Shown here piece after piece: positions 1 through 8,002 of a stretch of DNA of 32,298 nt. The translations under genes were made by a program, and so were the position numbers. The stretch spans positions 1-32,298 of the forward strand of contig QNEL01000027.1 of the NCBI GenBank assembly GCA_003645185.1, written 5' to 3'. The stretch comes from Candidatus Parabeggiatoa sp. nov. 3. Lineage in GTDB: Bacteria > Pseudomonadota > Gammaproteobacteria > Beggiatoales > Beggiatoaceae. Position 1 is the first letter of the stretch; every line of letters starts with the position of its first letter. A model generated the notes under the pieces. It was not told the origin of the DNA. It was given only the letters and a program-made list of their open reading frames with translations, and ran no database searches.

Positions 1-126
1 ACAGGGAAATGGGGCCGGCAACATAAACACGTTACCCACCCTACAGGGAAATGGGGCCGGCAACATAAACACGTTACCCACCCTACAGGGAAATGGGGCC
101 GGCAACATAAACACGTTACCCACCCG
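1..126. repeat. Three tandem 42-bp units
   Basis: Three copies of a 42-bp unit stand head to tail (1-42, 43-84, 85-126); I see no difference between them except the last base of the third. Each unit contains GGCAACATAAACACGTTACCCACC, read here as the degenerate arms GGCAAC and GTTACCCACC, so it belongs to the GGTGGGYAAC/GTTRCCCACC family found at many places in this window. There are no unique spacers, so this is not a CRISPR array. The array may continue to the left of the window. Confidence 0.9.
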
Positions 127-205
127 ACAGGAAAATGGTGGGCAACCAAAACACGTTTCGCACCAAAAGTTTTGCGCGCAAAACTTTTGGCGCGAACCCA
201 CCCTA
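127..205. repeat. GGTGGG-family repeat carrying a 38-bp palindrome
   Basis: This is a copy of the GGTGGG-family repeat in which a palindromic segment (158-195) separates the two arms. The core at 163-190 is a perfect 28-bp inverted repeat with arm CCAAAAGTTTTGCG. The same composite occurs at 10117-10199 and 10278-10360 in the opposite orientation. Apart from this repeat, nothing gene-like is seen between the window start and the ettA stop codon. Open frames here only translate the repeat. Confidence 0.85.
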
Positions 206-216
206 CATGATTGATT

Positions 217-1887
217 TTAATTCAATTTTTTGTATTTTATTCGATGAGGATTATCGGCATTTGTGCCTAATCGGCGATGTCGATCTGCTTCGTAATCTGC
301 GTAGTTGCCTTCAAACCAGATGACTTGACTGTCGCCTTCAAATGCTAAGATATGGGTGGCGATACGATCTAGGAACCAGCGATCATGTGAAATGACGACG
401 GCACAGCCGGGAAAGGCGAGTAGGGCTTCTTCTAGGGCGCGGAGGGTTTCAATATCTAAGTCGTTTGTGGGTTCGTCTAAGAGTAAGAGATTTCCGCCGC
501 TTTTCAGTAGTTGTGCTAAATGGACGCGGTTACGTTCTCCGCCTGATAAGTCTTTGACACGTTTTTGTTGATCGCCGCCTTTCAAATTGAATCGCCCGCA
601 GTAGGCGCGAGAGGGGATTTCATATTTGCCGACGATGATGTTATCAAAACCGTCTGAGATGAGTTCCCATACGGTTTTGTCGCCTTCTAGGCTGTCTCGC
701 GATTGATCGACATAAGCGAGTTCTACGGTTGGCCCGATTCGTAATTCTCCATTATCGGGTTGTTCTTGTCCGACTATCATGCGAAATAGGGTGGTTTTGC
801 CTGCGCCATTGGGGCCAATGATGCCGACTATGCCGCCTTTTGGTAGGTTAAAGTTGAGGTTGTCTATTAATAATTGGTCACCAAAACCTTTGCGGAGATT
901 GATGGATTCTACCACTAAGTCGCCTAAACGGGGGCCGGGTGGAATATAAATTTCTTGGGTGGCGTTGCGTTTGTCGATATCTTGGTTAGCGAGTTCTTCA
1001 AAACGGGCTAAACGGGCTTTGCTTTTGGCATGACGGCCTTTGGGATTGCTGCGTACCCATTCTAATTCGGCTTTCATGCTGCGTTGCCGCGCTGATTCTT
1101 GTTTCTCTTCCAATTCTAGGCGTTTTTCCTTTTGTTCTAACCATGAGGAGTAGTTGCCTTCCCAAGGGATGCCATGCCCGCGATCTAGTTCTAAAATCCA
1201 GCCGGCGACGTTATCTAAGAAGTAGCGATCATGGGTAATGGCGATGACGGTGCCGGGGTATTCTTGTAAAAAGCGTTCTAACCAGGCGACGGATTCAGCA
1301 TCGAGGTGGTTAGTCGGTTCATCAAGTAATAACATGTCGGGTGCGGAGAGGAGTAATCGACAGAGGGCTACGCGGCGTTTTTCGCCACCGGAGAGTTTGG
1401 TGACATCAGCATCCCAGTCTGGTAGACGTAGGGCATCAGCGGCGATTTCTAATTTTCTGTCTAATTCCCAAGCGCCAGCGGCATCAATAGCATCTTGCAA
1501 TTGGCCTTGTTCTTCCAGTAAGGCATTCATTTCGTCATCGCTCATGGGTTCGGCGAATTTCATGCTGATCTCGTTAAAGCGATCTAATAAGGCTTTGGTT
1601 TCAGCAATGCCTTCTTCAACGTTGCCGCGTACATCTTTATTGGGTTCCAATTGGGGTTCTTGTGCGAGATAACCGATGCGAATATTGGCTTGTGGACGCG
1701 CTTCGCCGTGATATTCTGTATCAATACCGGCCATGATGCGTAGTAAAGTGGATTTACCGGCACCGTTTAAACCTAATACGCCAATTTTGGCCCCTGGAAA
1801 AAAGGATAATGAAATATTTTTGAGAATTTCCCGCTTAGGTGGCACGTCTTTGCCAACGCGGTTCATTGTGTAGATGAATTGAGCCAT
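217..1887 (-). CDS. ettA: Energy-dependent translational throttle protein EttA (ABC-F)
   Basis: This is a cytosolic ABC-F ATPase of 556 residues, almost the length I recall for E. coli EttA (555). The family binds the ribosomal E site and gates the first steps of elongation according to ATP/ADP level. Two ABC cassettes are visible. The first has Walker [10 protein letters not shown] at residues 39-47, signature LSGGEKRR and Walker [12 protein letters not shown]. The second has [17 protein letters not shown] and [11 protein letters not shown]. The charged linker between them, rich in Glu, Lys and Arg (about 245-305), corresponds to the P-site tRNA interaction motif. There is no membrane domain, as expected for ABC-F. 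The start [11 protein letters not shown] matches the family N-terminus, but no Shine-Dalgarno sequence is seen; 11-bp tandem repeats lie just upstream. The gene is intact and the identification is strong. Confidence 0.96.
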   Translation of the reverse strand: MAQFIYTMNRVGKDVPPKREILKNISLSFFPGAKIGVLGLNGAGKSTLLRIMAGIDTEYHGEARPQANIRIGYLAQEPQLEPNKDVRGNVEEGIAETKALLDRFNEISMKFAEPMSDDEMNALLEEQGQLQDAIDAAGAWELDRKLEIAADALRLPDWDADVTKLSGGEKRRVALCRLLLSAPDMLLLDEPTNHLDAESVAWLERFLQEYPGTVIAITHDRYFLDNVAGWILELDRGHGIPWEGNYSSWLEQKEKRLELEEKQESARQRSMKAELEWVRSNPKGRHAKSKARLARFEELANQDIDKRNATQEIYIPPGPRLGDLVVESINLRKGFGDQLLIDNLNFNLPKGGIVGIIGPNGAGKTTLFRMIVGQEQPDNGELRIGPTVELAYVDQSRDSLEGDKTVWELISDGFDNIIVGKYEIPSRAYCGRFNLKGGDQQKRVKDLSGGERNRVHLAQLLKSGGNLLLLDEPTNDLDIETLRALEEALLAFPGCAVVISHDRWFLDRIATHILAFEGDSQVIWFEGNYADYEADRHRRLGTNADNPHRIKYKKLN

Positions 1888-1891
1888 GTGT

Positions 1892-2046
1892 TTATGAAAA
1901 GTGAAAAGTAAGTGAAAAGTAAGTGAAAAGTAAGTGAAAAAGCGTCAATCCCAAAACTCTTTCTGGTTTAAATCCTCTTGCTCTGATGGCTTGTGTCGTC
2001 AAGTTTTGCTTTAACCATTCAGGCTTTTCTCTAAAGCCTCATTCAT
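1892..2046 (-). pseudogene. Possible small frameshifted ORF after the nuclease gene
   Basis: An ATG overlaps the stop codon of the upstream nuclease gene (shared bases ATGA) and reads MNEALEKSLNG before a stop. In the neighbouring frame a protein-like stretch continues, containing EKPEWLKQNLTTQAIRARGF and then KPERVLG, before it runs into the 11-bp repeats. A one-base slip in the AAAA run near codon 7 would join the two pieces into a basic peptide of about 45 residues. I do not recognise it. The overlap fits a third gene of the operon, now broken or frameshifted by a sequencing error, but a chance open frame is equally possible. Confidence 0.22.
1900..1943. repeat. 11-bp tandem repeat upstream of ettA
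   Basis: Three exact units of AGTGAAAAGTA (1900-1910, 1911-1921, 1922-1932) and a fourth degenerate one lie about a dozen bases upstream of the ettA start codon, where a ribosome-binding or leader sequence would be expected. This matches the placement of the short tandem repeats before rnfE, tgpA and prlC. Confidence 0.85.
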
Positions 2047-2564
2047 TTTACACGCCATTGAAAATGATCGGGTAAATTGGCACGATTATAAATATTGCTT
2101 CGCACTTTGAGAAATTTTAATTGTCTTTCTATTACCGTCATCAGAGCGAGACGGGATTGTTTAGCTTGTTTTGTTTTGGGTAAAGGACGATCTTCTTCTA
2201 AGAATAAAATAACAGTCACCTTATTTATTTTTTTAGAAAAGAGATACTTGCAAAATCCTTCAAGTTCTAAGGAAGCATGGCGATGGGCTCCATAGAGACT
2301 GGCTATGGTATCTCTGACTTTTTGTGCAAACTCAATTGCTAATTCAGCACTATTAATGCGCCTTTTATTGGCAATTCGATCACCTCGGAAGTCTTTCGCT
2401 TCAATCATAAATAATTCAGTCTCAGATAAGGCTAAAATATCTACTGCTTTAGTGTTTTGACATTTTAATGCCTTTTGTTGCTGAAAACGACATTCATCAT
2501 ATTTAATGACTCGCCATTCTTCTGGGAAGAAAAAACGCAAATGCCCTTCTTGAATAACGGTCAT
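2043..2564 (-). CDS. Putative PD-(D/E)XK-type nuclease, partner of the ATPase
   Basis: A 173-residue protein I cannot assign to a named family. It shows the sequence pattern of a PD-(D/E)XK nuclease core: VDILALS with Asp42, then a hydrophobic strand LFMIEAKD with Glu55 and Lys57, followed by a long helix (about 75-95). A second strand, VTVILFLEED, follows later. No signal peptide or membrane segment is seen. The start codon overlaps the stop of the upstream ATPase gene by four bases (ATGA), so the two are almost certainly translated together and probably act together. Similar ATPase-nuclease pairs occur in antiphage systems, but the nuclease assignment rests on one motif and has not been checked by structure. 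It could instead be a catalytically inactive relative that binds DNA or protein. Confidence 0.72.
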   Translation of the reverse strand: MTVIQEGHLRFFFPEEWRVIKYDECRFQQQKALKCQNTKAVDILALSETELFMIEAKDFRGDRIANKRRINSAELAIEFAQKVRDTIASLYGAHRHASLELEGFCKYLFSKKINKVTVILFLEEDRPLPKTKQAKQSRLALMTVIERQLKFLKVRSNIYNRANLPDHFQWRVK

Positions 2565-3628
2565 AATTGTCCCTCGTAGAACAATTGTTGCACTCTATCA
2601 TCTTGTGCTAAAATCTCGTCAAGTACAGTAATTGTCGCTAATTCTTCCAATAAGCCACCCTGTTCTACTTGTGCTTGTCTTGGTACTAAACTTATAAATT
2701 GAGCTGGAATATTGCCTTTTGATATTTCGATTTGTACCGATAATTCTTTCATTAAGAAAAAACTATGCGTTGCCAAAATCACTTGCATGTCATATTTTTG
2801 AACCAGTTCAATCAGTGAAGAGGCGAGTTGAGTCAATATTTTGGCATTTAAATCCACTTCTGGTTCATCCCAAAATAAGAGGTTTTTGAGTGAGCCGTTC
2901 GCAGCCAAGTAAGTCAGCGTGCCTATTTTACGCAAGCCTTCGGCAACGAGTGAAATTTCCATTTCCTTTTTACCGCTGGGTTTGAGATAGAAACGGCCTT
3001 CTTTTAATTTCAGTTGTCCACCCATAATCGTTTCTAGTGGCTTAATAAAGGTTGTGTACTGTTTTGCTTTTGAGCCTTTCAATAAAAAGCCACTTAAGGC
3101 TTTACAGAGATCAGGATAGGTTTCATCAACTGTTAATTCGCGATCATCATAGAGTTTGACAAAACCTGGGTAAAAAGACAACACTTCTTTGCTTGGCAAA
3201 AAAATCGGTGATGCGGATGGAAATTCTATCGGTGTTTGGAGTATTTCTACTTCTTTTTGGGTGTTTGAGCTAAATGCGAATTTTAAACGCTGATTTGTTG
3301 CAAATATTTCTGCCTCAATTTGCGCTTTTTGTCGCCCACCATCACGGTGAAATAAGTGCCCTAATTTATCGGGTTTGAATATGCCTACCAATTTTTCTGC
3401 CATCCGACGCTGCCACCAACTTTTACTCCCTTTTGATGAGATTTTACCTGGGATAGTTTGATGTTCTGCGGCTGCTTCGTACCAAATAGCGGCAACGGTA
3501 TAAGCTAATTTTAAGAGGTGACTTTTACCGCTGTTATTTTCCCCTATGATCACATTTAAACCGGGTGAAAATTCAATCTCTGCATCAGAAAAGAGCGTAA
3601 AATTTTTAGTTTTTAATGATTTTAACAT
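2561..3628 (-). CDS. AAA/SMC-like ATPase (AAA_21 type), candidate defence ATPase
   Basis: A 355-residue ATPase of the RecF/SMC-like AAA_21/AAA_15 group, built like the ATPases of OLD, Septu, PARIS or AbiL-type systems but without an attached TOPRIM or HNH domain. Counting from the start chosen here, it opens with MLKSLKTKNFTLF, has Walker A GENNSGKS at 29-36, a signature-like region LVAEGLRKIG, Walker B LLFWDEPEVDLNA and the His-switch ATHSFF. The open frame extends upstream to 3793, but those extra 55 codons lie largely in a MITE-like inverted repeat and do not look like this family. The internal Met at 3628 starts the usual N-terminal strand. Its Shine-Dalgarno sequence is weak. The gene overlaps the downstream nuclease by four bases. 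Its substrate and trigger are unknown. Confidence 0.85.
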   Translation of the reverse strand: MLKSLKTKNFTLFSDAEIEFSPGLNVIIGENNSGKSHLLKLAYTVAAIWYEAAAEHQTIPGKISSKGSKSWWQRRMAEKLVGIFKPDKLGHLFHRDGGRQKAQIEAEIFATNQRLKFAFSSNTQKEVEILQTPIEFPSASPIFLPSKEVLSFYPGFVKLYDDRELTVDETYPDLCKALSGFLLKGSKAKQYTTFIKPLETIMGGQLKLKEGRFYLKPSGKKEMEISLVAEGLRKIGTLTYLAANGSLKNLLFWDEPEVDLNAKILTQLASSLIELVQKYDMQVILATHSFFLMKELSVQIEISKGNIPAQFISLVPRQAQVEQGGLLEELATITVLDEILAQDDRVQQLFYEGQL

Positions 3629-3671
3629 CTTGTTATTTATTGTGTTTATGGCCGTTTTTTGATATTCCGAT

Positions 3672-3810
3672 ACGTTATGCGAATTAAGAGTTGAAATTTG
3701 TGTATCTACTAAAAACAATGGGTTAGAAAACCAACCTAGGGCATCGCCCAAAATAATAAATTTTAACGATATGATTTTAAAATGATTTCTCAACCCTTAA
3801 TTCGCATACG
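3672..3810. mobile_element. MITE-like element with about 22-bp terminal inverted repeats
   Basis: The left end reads CGTTATGCGAATTAAGAGTT (from 3673) and the right end, on the other strand, reads CGTATGCGAATTAAGGGTTG (from 3810 leftwards). They match over about 22 bases with one indel and one or two mismatches. The interior is AT-rich and codes for nothing recognisable. The size (about 140 bp), terminal inverted repeats and lack of a transposase fit a non-autonomous element. It sits immediately upstream of the ATPase gene and supplies most of the spurious N-terminal extension of that frame. No clear target duplication is visible. Confidence 0.6.
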
Positions 3811-3922
3811 TTTTGCGTTTTTAACGCTTTACCTCGATCACAGAGTACCACAGAGTTTCACATCGTTCCCAAGTCAAACCTCTGTGGAACGAAGTGGAAC
3901 GAAGTGATGAAAAAAATTGTTT
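3811..3922. repeat. CACAGAG/CTCTGTG repeat patch after rnfA
   Basis: The gap downstream of rnfA carries several copies of CACAGAG or its complement CTCTGTG, and a GGAACGAAGT direct repeat near 3887-3906. The same short motif recurs at 4735-4790, 7918-7957 and 12432-12460. No terminator with a T-run is visible. Confidence 0.6.
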
Positions 3923-4498
3923 TTAAGAACTAAACAGCCCTGAAAATCCCATAAATGCGAGAGACAGTATACCGGCAATAATGAGGCTCATGGCTGTGCC
4001 TTTCATGAGATTGGGTACATTGGATAATTCGTTTTCTTCACGCAATCCTGCCATTAGTACTAGTGCTAGGGTAAATCCGCCGCCGGCACCTAGCGCAAAA
4101 ATCAGGCCTTCTAATAAATTATAGCCGCGATTTGTGGCAAAAATGGCGAAGCCAAGAATAGCACAGTTGGTGGTAATCAGTGGTAGATAAATCCCTAATG
4201 TGCGAAATAAGGTGGGACTGAATTTTTTGATCACCATTTCGACAAATTGTACGGTACTGGCTACGACAAGAATAAAGGTAATTAGGCGTAAATAGGGGGC
4301 GTATATCAGTACATAGTTGTTGAGAAACCAAGTACACAGTGCTGTAATCAGCATGACGAAGGTACTTGCTAGGCCTAATCGAAAAGCGGTTTCTAGTTTA
4401 CCGGAGACACCAAAGAAGGGACAGAGTCCGAGAAAGTAAGAAAATACAAAATTGTTTACCAGTAATGCGCTGATAAAAATCCAAATGAGATTATCCAT
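3923..4498 (-). CDS. rnfA: Electron transport complex subunit RnfA (RsxA)
   Basis: A 191-residue integral membrane protein, close in length and sequence to E. coli RsxA. Recognisable segments are LVNNFVFSYFLGLCPFFGVS near the N-terminus, LPLITTNCAILG in the middle and LAFMGFSGL at the C-terminus. About six membrane helices are expected. RnfA and RnfE form the membrane core of the Rnf complex, which moves electrons between NADH and ferredoxin coupled to ion transport; the paired conserved Cys residues (LGLCP, TTNCA) are thought to hold a buried iron-sulfur centre. It follows rnfE in the same direction, as in rnfCDGEAB-type clusters, but rnfB does not follow and 302 bp of repeats separates it from rnfE. 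NqrE is a paralogue, but the sequence fits RnfA better. Confidence 0.94.
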   Translation of the reverse strand: MDNLIWIFISALLVNNFVFSYFLGLCPFFGVSGKLETAFRLGLASTFVMLITALCTWFLNNYVLIYAPYLRLITFILVVASTVQFVEMVIKKFSPTLFRTLGIYLPLITTNCAILGFAIFATNRGYNLLEGLIFALGAGGGFTLALVLMAGLREENELSNVPNLMKGTAMSLIIAGILSLAFMGFSGLFSS

Positions 4499-4800
4499 TT
4501 TAGTTTCTAGTTATAATAATGTAGGCCATCTTGCTCAATTTTTAAAGGCTTGGAAATTAATGTAGGGTGGGTAAGCCCACCATCTTGCTCAATTTTTAAT
4601 TTTTTGAAATTTTAGTTAGTATTTGATAGTAAGTCAATTTAATCAATGTTTTTAACGCTTTTTTTCAACATGCAAGGCTTCAAGTTTTTGCGCGCAAAAA
4701 CTTGAACCTGGAATAGAGTTCACTTCGTTTTCAGAGTTTCACAGAGTCGCTCATTTACACCTCTGTGTTACTCTGTGATCTCTGTGTTGAAAAAAAAGAA
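4499..4800. repeat. Repeat-filled gap between rnfE and rnfA
   Basis: No gene is seen in these 302 bases. They contain a duplicated GTAGG...CATCTTGCTCAATTTTTAA segment (4521-4545 and 4563-4600), a GGTGGG-TAAG-CCCACC hairpin (4566-4581), a palindrome with arm TTCAAGTTTTTGC around a GCGCGC centre (about 4679-4706), and CTCTGTG/CACAGAG copies (4735-4790). The stretch from the TTTTTTTCAACATGCAAGG flank through the palindrome reappears inverted at 12644-12690, so palindrome and flank were copied together. Confidence 0.8.
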
Positions 4801-5442
4801 CTAAATTTTGTACTCCAAATTTGAGGCTTCGCAGAGCATTGATGCCCTCTTTTCTTTTAACCAATTGAAAAATAAGAGAATGAGGCCAAGCATAATAAAG
4901 CCGCCGGGGGGTAGGAGCATGACAACCCAGGGTTCAAAATGAGGCCCAAATAGGGATATGCCGAATAATGAGCCGTTTCCTAAAATTTCTCTGACACTGC
5001 CTAAAGTAAATAGGGCGAATAGAAAGCCTATTGCGGTACCGAGTGCGTCGGCTATGGCTAAGCCTACGGGATGTTTTGAGGCAAAGGCTTCTTGGCGGCC
5101 TAATATCATGCAATTGACGACTATCAGGGGAACGAATGCGCCGAGTTCTTTATGTACTTCGGGTATCAGGGCGAGTAAGGTGTAATCTGCGACGGTTACA
5201 AATGTCGCAATAATGATGATATAACAGGAAATGCGTACCTGTTTTGGAATCCAATGCTTAAATAAGGAAACTAGGGTACTTGAACCTACTAATACAAAAA
5301 AAGTCGCGAATCCCATGGCAATGGCATTGATGGCTGAGTTGGTAACGGCCAACATTGGACACATGCCTAATACTTGAACAAAAACGGGATTCTCTTTCCA
5401 AATTCCTTTCGTAAATTCATCGTAAGCGTTTTTTGGAGGCAT
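4801..5442 (-). CDS. rnfE: Electron transport complex subunit RnfE (RsxE)
   Basis: A 213-residue membrane protein of the RnfE/NqrD family. Diagnostic stretches are NPVFVQVLGMCPMLAVTNSA, FVPLIVVNCMILGRQEAFAS and LGSVREILGNGSLFG, with the conserved Cys in GMCP and VNCM. About six membrane helices are expected. With RnfA it forms the inverted pair in the Rnf membrane core. Usually it is encoded with rnfB, C, D and G; none of these is in this window, since aroC and an MFS gene lie upstream. The start MPPKNAYDEFTKGIW aligns with other RnfE N-termini. There is no Shine-Dalgarno sequence: two TAACTGA heptamers end one base before the ATG. Confidence 0.94.
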   Translation of the reverse strand: MPPKNAYDEFTKGIWKENPVFVQVLGMCPMLAVTNSAINAIAMGFATFFVLVGSSTLVSLFKHWIPKQVRISCYIIIIATFVTVADYTLLALIPEVHKELGAFVPLIVVNCMILGRQEAFASKHPVGLAIADALGTAIGFLFALFTLGSVREILGNGSLFGISLFGPHFEPWVVMLLPPGGFIMLGLILLFFNWLKEKRASMLCEASNLEYKI

Positions 5443-5443
5443 A

Positions 5444-5457
5444 TCAGTTATCAGTTA
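5444..5457 (-). repeat. TAACTGA heptamers abutting the rnfE start
   Basis: On the coding strand two complete TAACTGA units and a partial third run up to one base before the rnfE ATG and occupy the ribosome-binding position. Three tandem copies of the same heptamer precede prlC. TAACTGA direct repeats are known to me as a hallmark of marine Beggiatoaceae intergenic regions (recalled, not checked). Confidence 0.85.
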
Positions 5458-5465
5458 TCAGCAAG

Positions 5466-5652
5466 AATGGTGGGCAACAAAAACCCGTTACCCACCCCAC
5501 AGGGGAATGGTGGGCAACAAAAACCCGTTACCCACCCTACAGGGGAATGGTGGGCAACAAAAAACCGTTACCCACCCTACAAGAAAGGAATGGTGGGCAA
5601 CAAAAAACCGTTACCCACCCTACAAGAAAGGAATGGTGGGCAATAAAAACAA
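5466..5652. repeat. Array of 40/43-bp GGTGGGCAAC units
   Basis: Four full units and a partial fifth start at 5466, 5506, 5546, 5589 and 5632. The spacing is 40 bases for the first two and 43 for the next two. Each contains GGTGGGCAAC and GTTACCCACC, which can pair as a hairpin with one mismatch. The units are joined directly with no spacer sequence. The array fills the gap between the MFS gene and rnfE. Confidence 0.92.
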
Positions 5653-5679
5653 ATTACATATTTAGATACAAGAAGGTAT

Positions 5680-6825
5680 TCACTCATTACCTACCCATCG
5701 CCAAGTGATCCAGATGGCAATGACGCAAATCAAGCTGGCCCATAAGTAACTGATCTGGGCACCAAGATTGTCCCAAGTATAACCACTGACTAAACTGCCT
5801 ATTGCGCCGCCGGCTCCAAAACTGATACTGCTATATAAGGCTTGTGCCCTGCCTTGATGCTGATCGGCGAAATGTTGACGTATTAATTGCATGGCTACCC
5901 CATGATACAGGCCGAAGCTTGCTGCGTGGAAGAGTTGGGCAAAGAGTAATATGGGTAATGATTCAACATAATAGCCGATTAAGAGCCAACGTACTCCGCT
6001 TAAAGCTAAACTGATTATCAACAAATGCTTTAAACCAAAGCGTGTCAATAAATGGTGCATGACCAAAAATATGCCGACTTCTGCCAGTACCCCTAATGCC
6101 CACAGTTGCCCAATTAAGTTGCGAGAATAGCCATAGTCTTCCAGATAAATGGTGTAAAAGGTGTAATAGGGCCCATGACTGGCTTGCATTAAAAAACAGA
6201 CTGAAAACAATGCGATAGCTGATGGCTGTTTGATAACTTGATAAAATGATTCGCTGGATAGAAACTGGTGTGCTGTCTCTTTTTCAGGAACGAGCAAGCT
6301 GGTTAGCCAAATGCCGGTAAACAATCCGATTAATAAGTTGGGGAGTAATGTGACACTGATATATTCAAATAACCAGCCGAAAAGTGTGACGGTGAGTATA
6401 AAACCAATTGAGCCCCATAGGCGAATCTGACTGTAGCGGTGAGCTTGTTTGCCGAGATGAGCTAGGGTGGTGGCTTCAAATGGCGGTAAGGCGGCGTGCC
6501 AAAAAAAACTAAACACGCCTATGATCAAAGCGAGCCAGAGGTAACTTTGTTCTACTATCAATAGGGGGATAAAAAATAAAGCTGCTAATAAGGAACTGAG
6601 GCGCACTAAGGCGATATGTCTACCGGTATGATCTGCAATCCAACCCGATATATTGGGGGCAATGATTTTCAAAGCGAGAAGAATGGCGATCAATTCGCCT
6701 ATGGCTACGGCATTAAAGCCTAATGTATGTAAATAGAGCGCCCAATAGGGTAGAAATGCGCCGATGCTGCCAAAGTAAAACAAATAAAAGGCTGATAAGC
6801 GCCAGTAGTAGGGAAGCGTTTTCAT
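5680..6825 (-). CDS. MFS transporter, HcaT-like (PPP family)
   Basis: A 381-residue major facilitator with about 12 membrane helices and both termini in the cytosol. It resembles the 3-phenylpropionate transporter HcaT in E. coli in length and in shared stretches such as the N-terminal [40 protein letters not shown] and [19 protein letters not shown]. Members of this group are often found beside aroC in gammaproteobacteria, and their true substrate is generally unknown, so the phenylpropionate name should not be taken literally. The ATG overlaps the aroC stop by four bases (ATGA), which indicates translational coupling. The gene is intact. Confidence 0.85.
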   Translation of the reverse strand: MKTLPYYWRLSAFYLFYFGSIGAFLPYWALYLHTLGFNAVAIGELIAILLALKIIAPNISGWIADHTGRHIALVRLSSLLAALFFIPLLIVEQSYLWLALIIGVFSFFWHAALPPFEATTLAHLGKQAHRYSQIRLWGSIGFILTVTLFGWLFEYISVTLLPNLLIGLFTGIWLTSLLVPEKETAHQFLSSESFYQVIKQPSAIALFSVCFLMQASHGPYYTFYTIYLEDYGYSRNLIGQLWALGVLAEVGIFLVMHHLLTRFGLKHLLIISLALSGVRWLLIGYYVESLPILLFAQLFHAASFGLYHGVAMQLIRQHFADQHQGRAQALYSSISFGAGGAIGSLVSGYTWDNLGAQISYLWASLICVIAIWITWRWVGNE

Positions 6826-7904
6826 TTGATGGTGTCACAAACTTGAGTTTGTGCCCGATGTCGTAATGCGTGATCCATTAAGACTAATGCTAACATGGCT
6901 TCTGCTATGGGTGTTGCGCGAATCCCGACACAGGGATCATGACGGCCGGTTGTGATGACTTCTATTGGTTGTCCATGAATATCAATACTGCGCCCTGGTA
7001 ATCGTAAACTGGAAGTCGGTTTAAGGGCAATACTGGCAATTATGTCTTGGCCGGTGGATATGCCGCCTAAAATGCCGCCGGCATGATTGCTTAAAAAACC
7101 TTGTGGTGTCATTTCATCACGGTGTTGTGTTCCTTTTTGTTCGATACTGGCAAAGCCGTCTCCGATTTCTACGCCTTTAACGGCATTAATACTCATTAAG
7201 GCATGAGCCAGTTCGGCATCCAGTCGATCAAAAATGGGTTCCCCTAAACCGACGGGTACATTCGTCGCGATGAGGGTGATGCGCGCACCAATGGAATTGC
7301 CTTCTTTACGCAAGGCATCCATATAGGTTTCTAATTCGGGCACTTTAGCGGCATCGGGGCAAAAAAAGGGATTGCGGTTCACTTCTTGCCAATCAAATTG
7401 AGCGGGATCAGGTTTCAGGGGCCCCATTTGTGCTAGATAGCCGCGAATCTGAGTGCCATAGCAGACATCAAGATATTTTTTAGCAATGGCACCGGCGGCT
7501 ACGCGAATAGCGGTTTCACGCGCTGAAGATCGCCCTCCGCCGCGATAGTCACGAATGCCATATTTTTTGTGATAAGTATAATCAGCATGTCCTGGGCGAA
7601 ATTGATCTTTGATTTGACTATAATCTTTAGAACGTTGATCGGTATTTTCAATCAATAGCCCAATCGGGCAACCTGTTGTTTTGCCTTCAAAAACGCCTGA
7701 TTGTATTTGAACTTGATCTGCTTCATGGCGTTGTGTGGTATGTCGAGAGGTGCCTGGTTTACGCCGATCTAAATCAATTTGTAAATCGGAAGCGGTTAAG
7801 GGTAAATTGGGTGGGCAGCCATCTACAATCCCGCCAATAGCGGGCCCATGACTTTCTCCAAATGTGGTGACAGTAAAGAGTTTTCCGAATGAATTGCCTG
7901 ACAT
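6822..7904 (-). CDS. aroC: Chorismate synthase
   Basis: A 360-residue enzyme for the last shikimate-pathway step, 5-enolpyruvylshikimate-3-phosphate to chorismate, using reduced FMN. All three family signatures are visible: [17 protein letters not shown] near the N-terminus, [20 protein letters not shown] in the middle and [18 protein letters not shown] near the C-terminus. The open frame extends 21 codons further upstream to 7967, but that part lies in CTCTGTG repeats. The start at 7904 gives the standard N-terminus [20 protein letters not shown]. The stop codon overlaps the start of the MFS gene. Identification is firm. Confidence 0.97.
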   Translation of the reverse strand: MSGNSFGKLFTVTTFGESHGPAIGGIVDGCPPNLPLTASDLQIDLDRRKPGTSRHTTQRHEADQVQIQSGVFEGKTTGCPIGLLIENTDQRSKDYSQIKDQFRPGHADYTYHKKYGIRDYRGGGRSSARETAIRVAAGAIAKKYLDVCYGTQIRGYLAQMGPLKPDPAQFDWQEVNRNPFFCPDAAKVPELETYMDALRKEGNSIGARITLIATNVPVGLGEPIFDRLDAELAHALMSINAVKGVEIGDGFASIEQKGTQHRDEMTPQGFLSNHAGGILGGISTGQDIIASIALKPTSSLRLPGRSIDIHGQPIEVITTGRHDPCVGIRATPIAEAMLALVLMDHALRHRAQTQVCDTIK

Positions 7905-7917
7905 GGTTAAAAGATTC

Positions 7918-7957
7918 AACACAGAGAACACAGAGAAACACAGAGGAACACAGAGTT
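7918..7957. repeat. CACAGAG repeats upstream of aroC
   Basis: Four CACAGAG copies spaced about nine to ten bases apart lie just upstream of the aroC start. They are part of the same short-repeat family seen near 3840, 4740 and 12440. They explain the apparent N-terminal extension of the aroC frame. Confidence 0.8.
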
Positions 7958-8002
7958 GAAAATACAAGTCTGTACGTTTATTGTTAATAACATTAAATCA
8001 GA

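Noticed and set aside
1-126. 42-bp repeats as a CRISPR array
   Set aside because: The three units are almost identical over their whole length and leave no room for spacers.
1238-1672. Long antisense frame inside ettA
   Set aside because: It is a shadow of a strongly conserved gene on the other strand and shows no independent features. The same applies to the antisense frames within the MscS, prlC and 26801 genes.
3923-5442. The RnfE/RnfA pair as NqrD/NqrE
   Set aside because: The families are paralogous, but lengths and diagnostic stretches (GMCPMLAVTNSA, CPFFGVSGKLETA, SLAFMGFSGL) fit RnfE and RnfA better, and no nqrA, B, C or F is near.
5466-5652. Regular 40/43-bp repeats as a CRISPR array
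   Set aside because: The units follow each other directly with no unique spacers, the same unit is dispersed over the window, and there are no cas genes.
7905-7967. Upstream start for aroC
   Set aside because: The extra 21 codons translate CTCTGTG repeats, and chorismate synthases begin at the [10 protein letters not shown]-type N-terminus.
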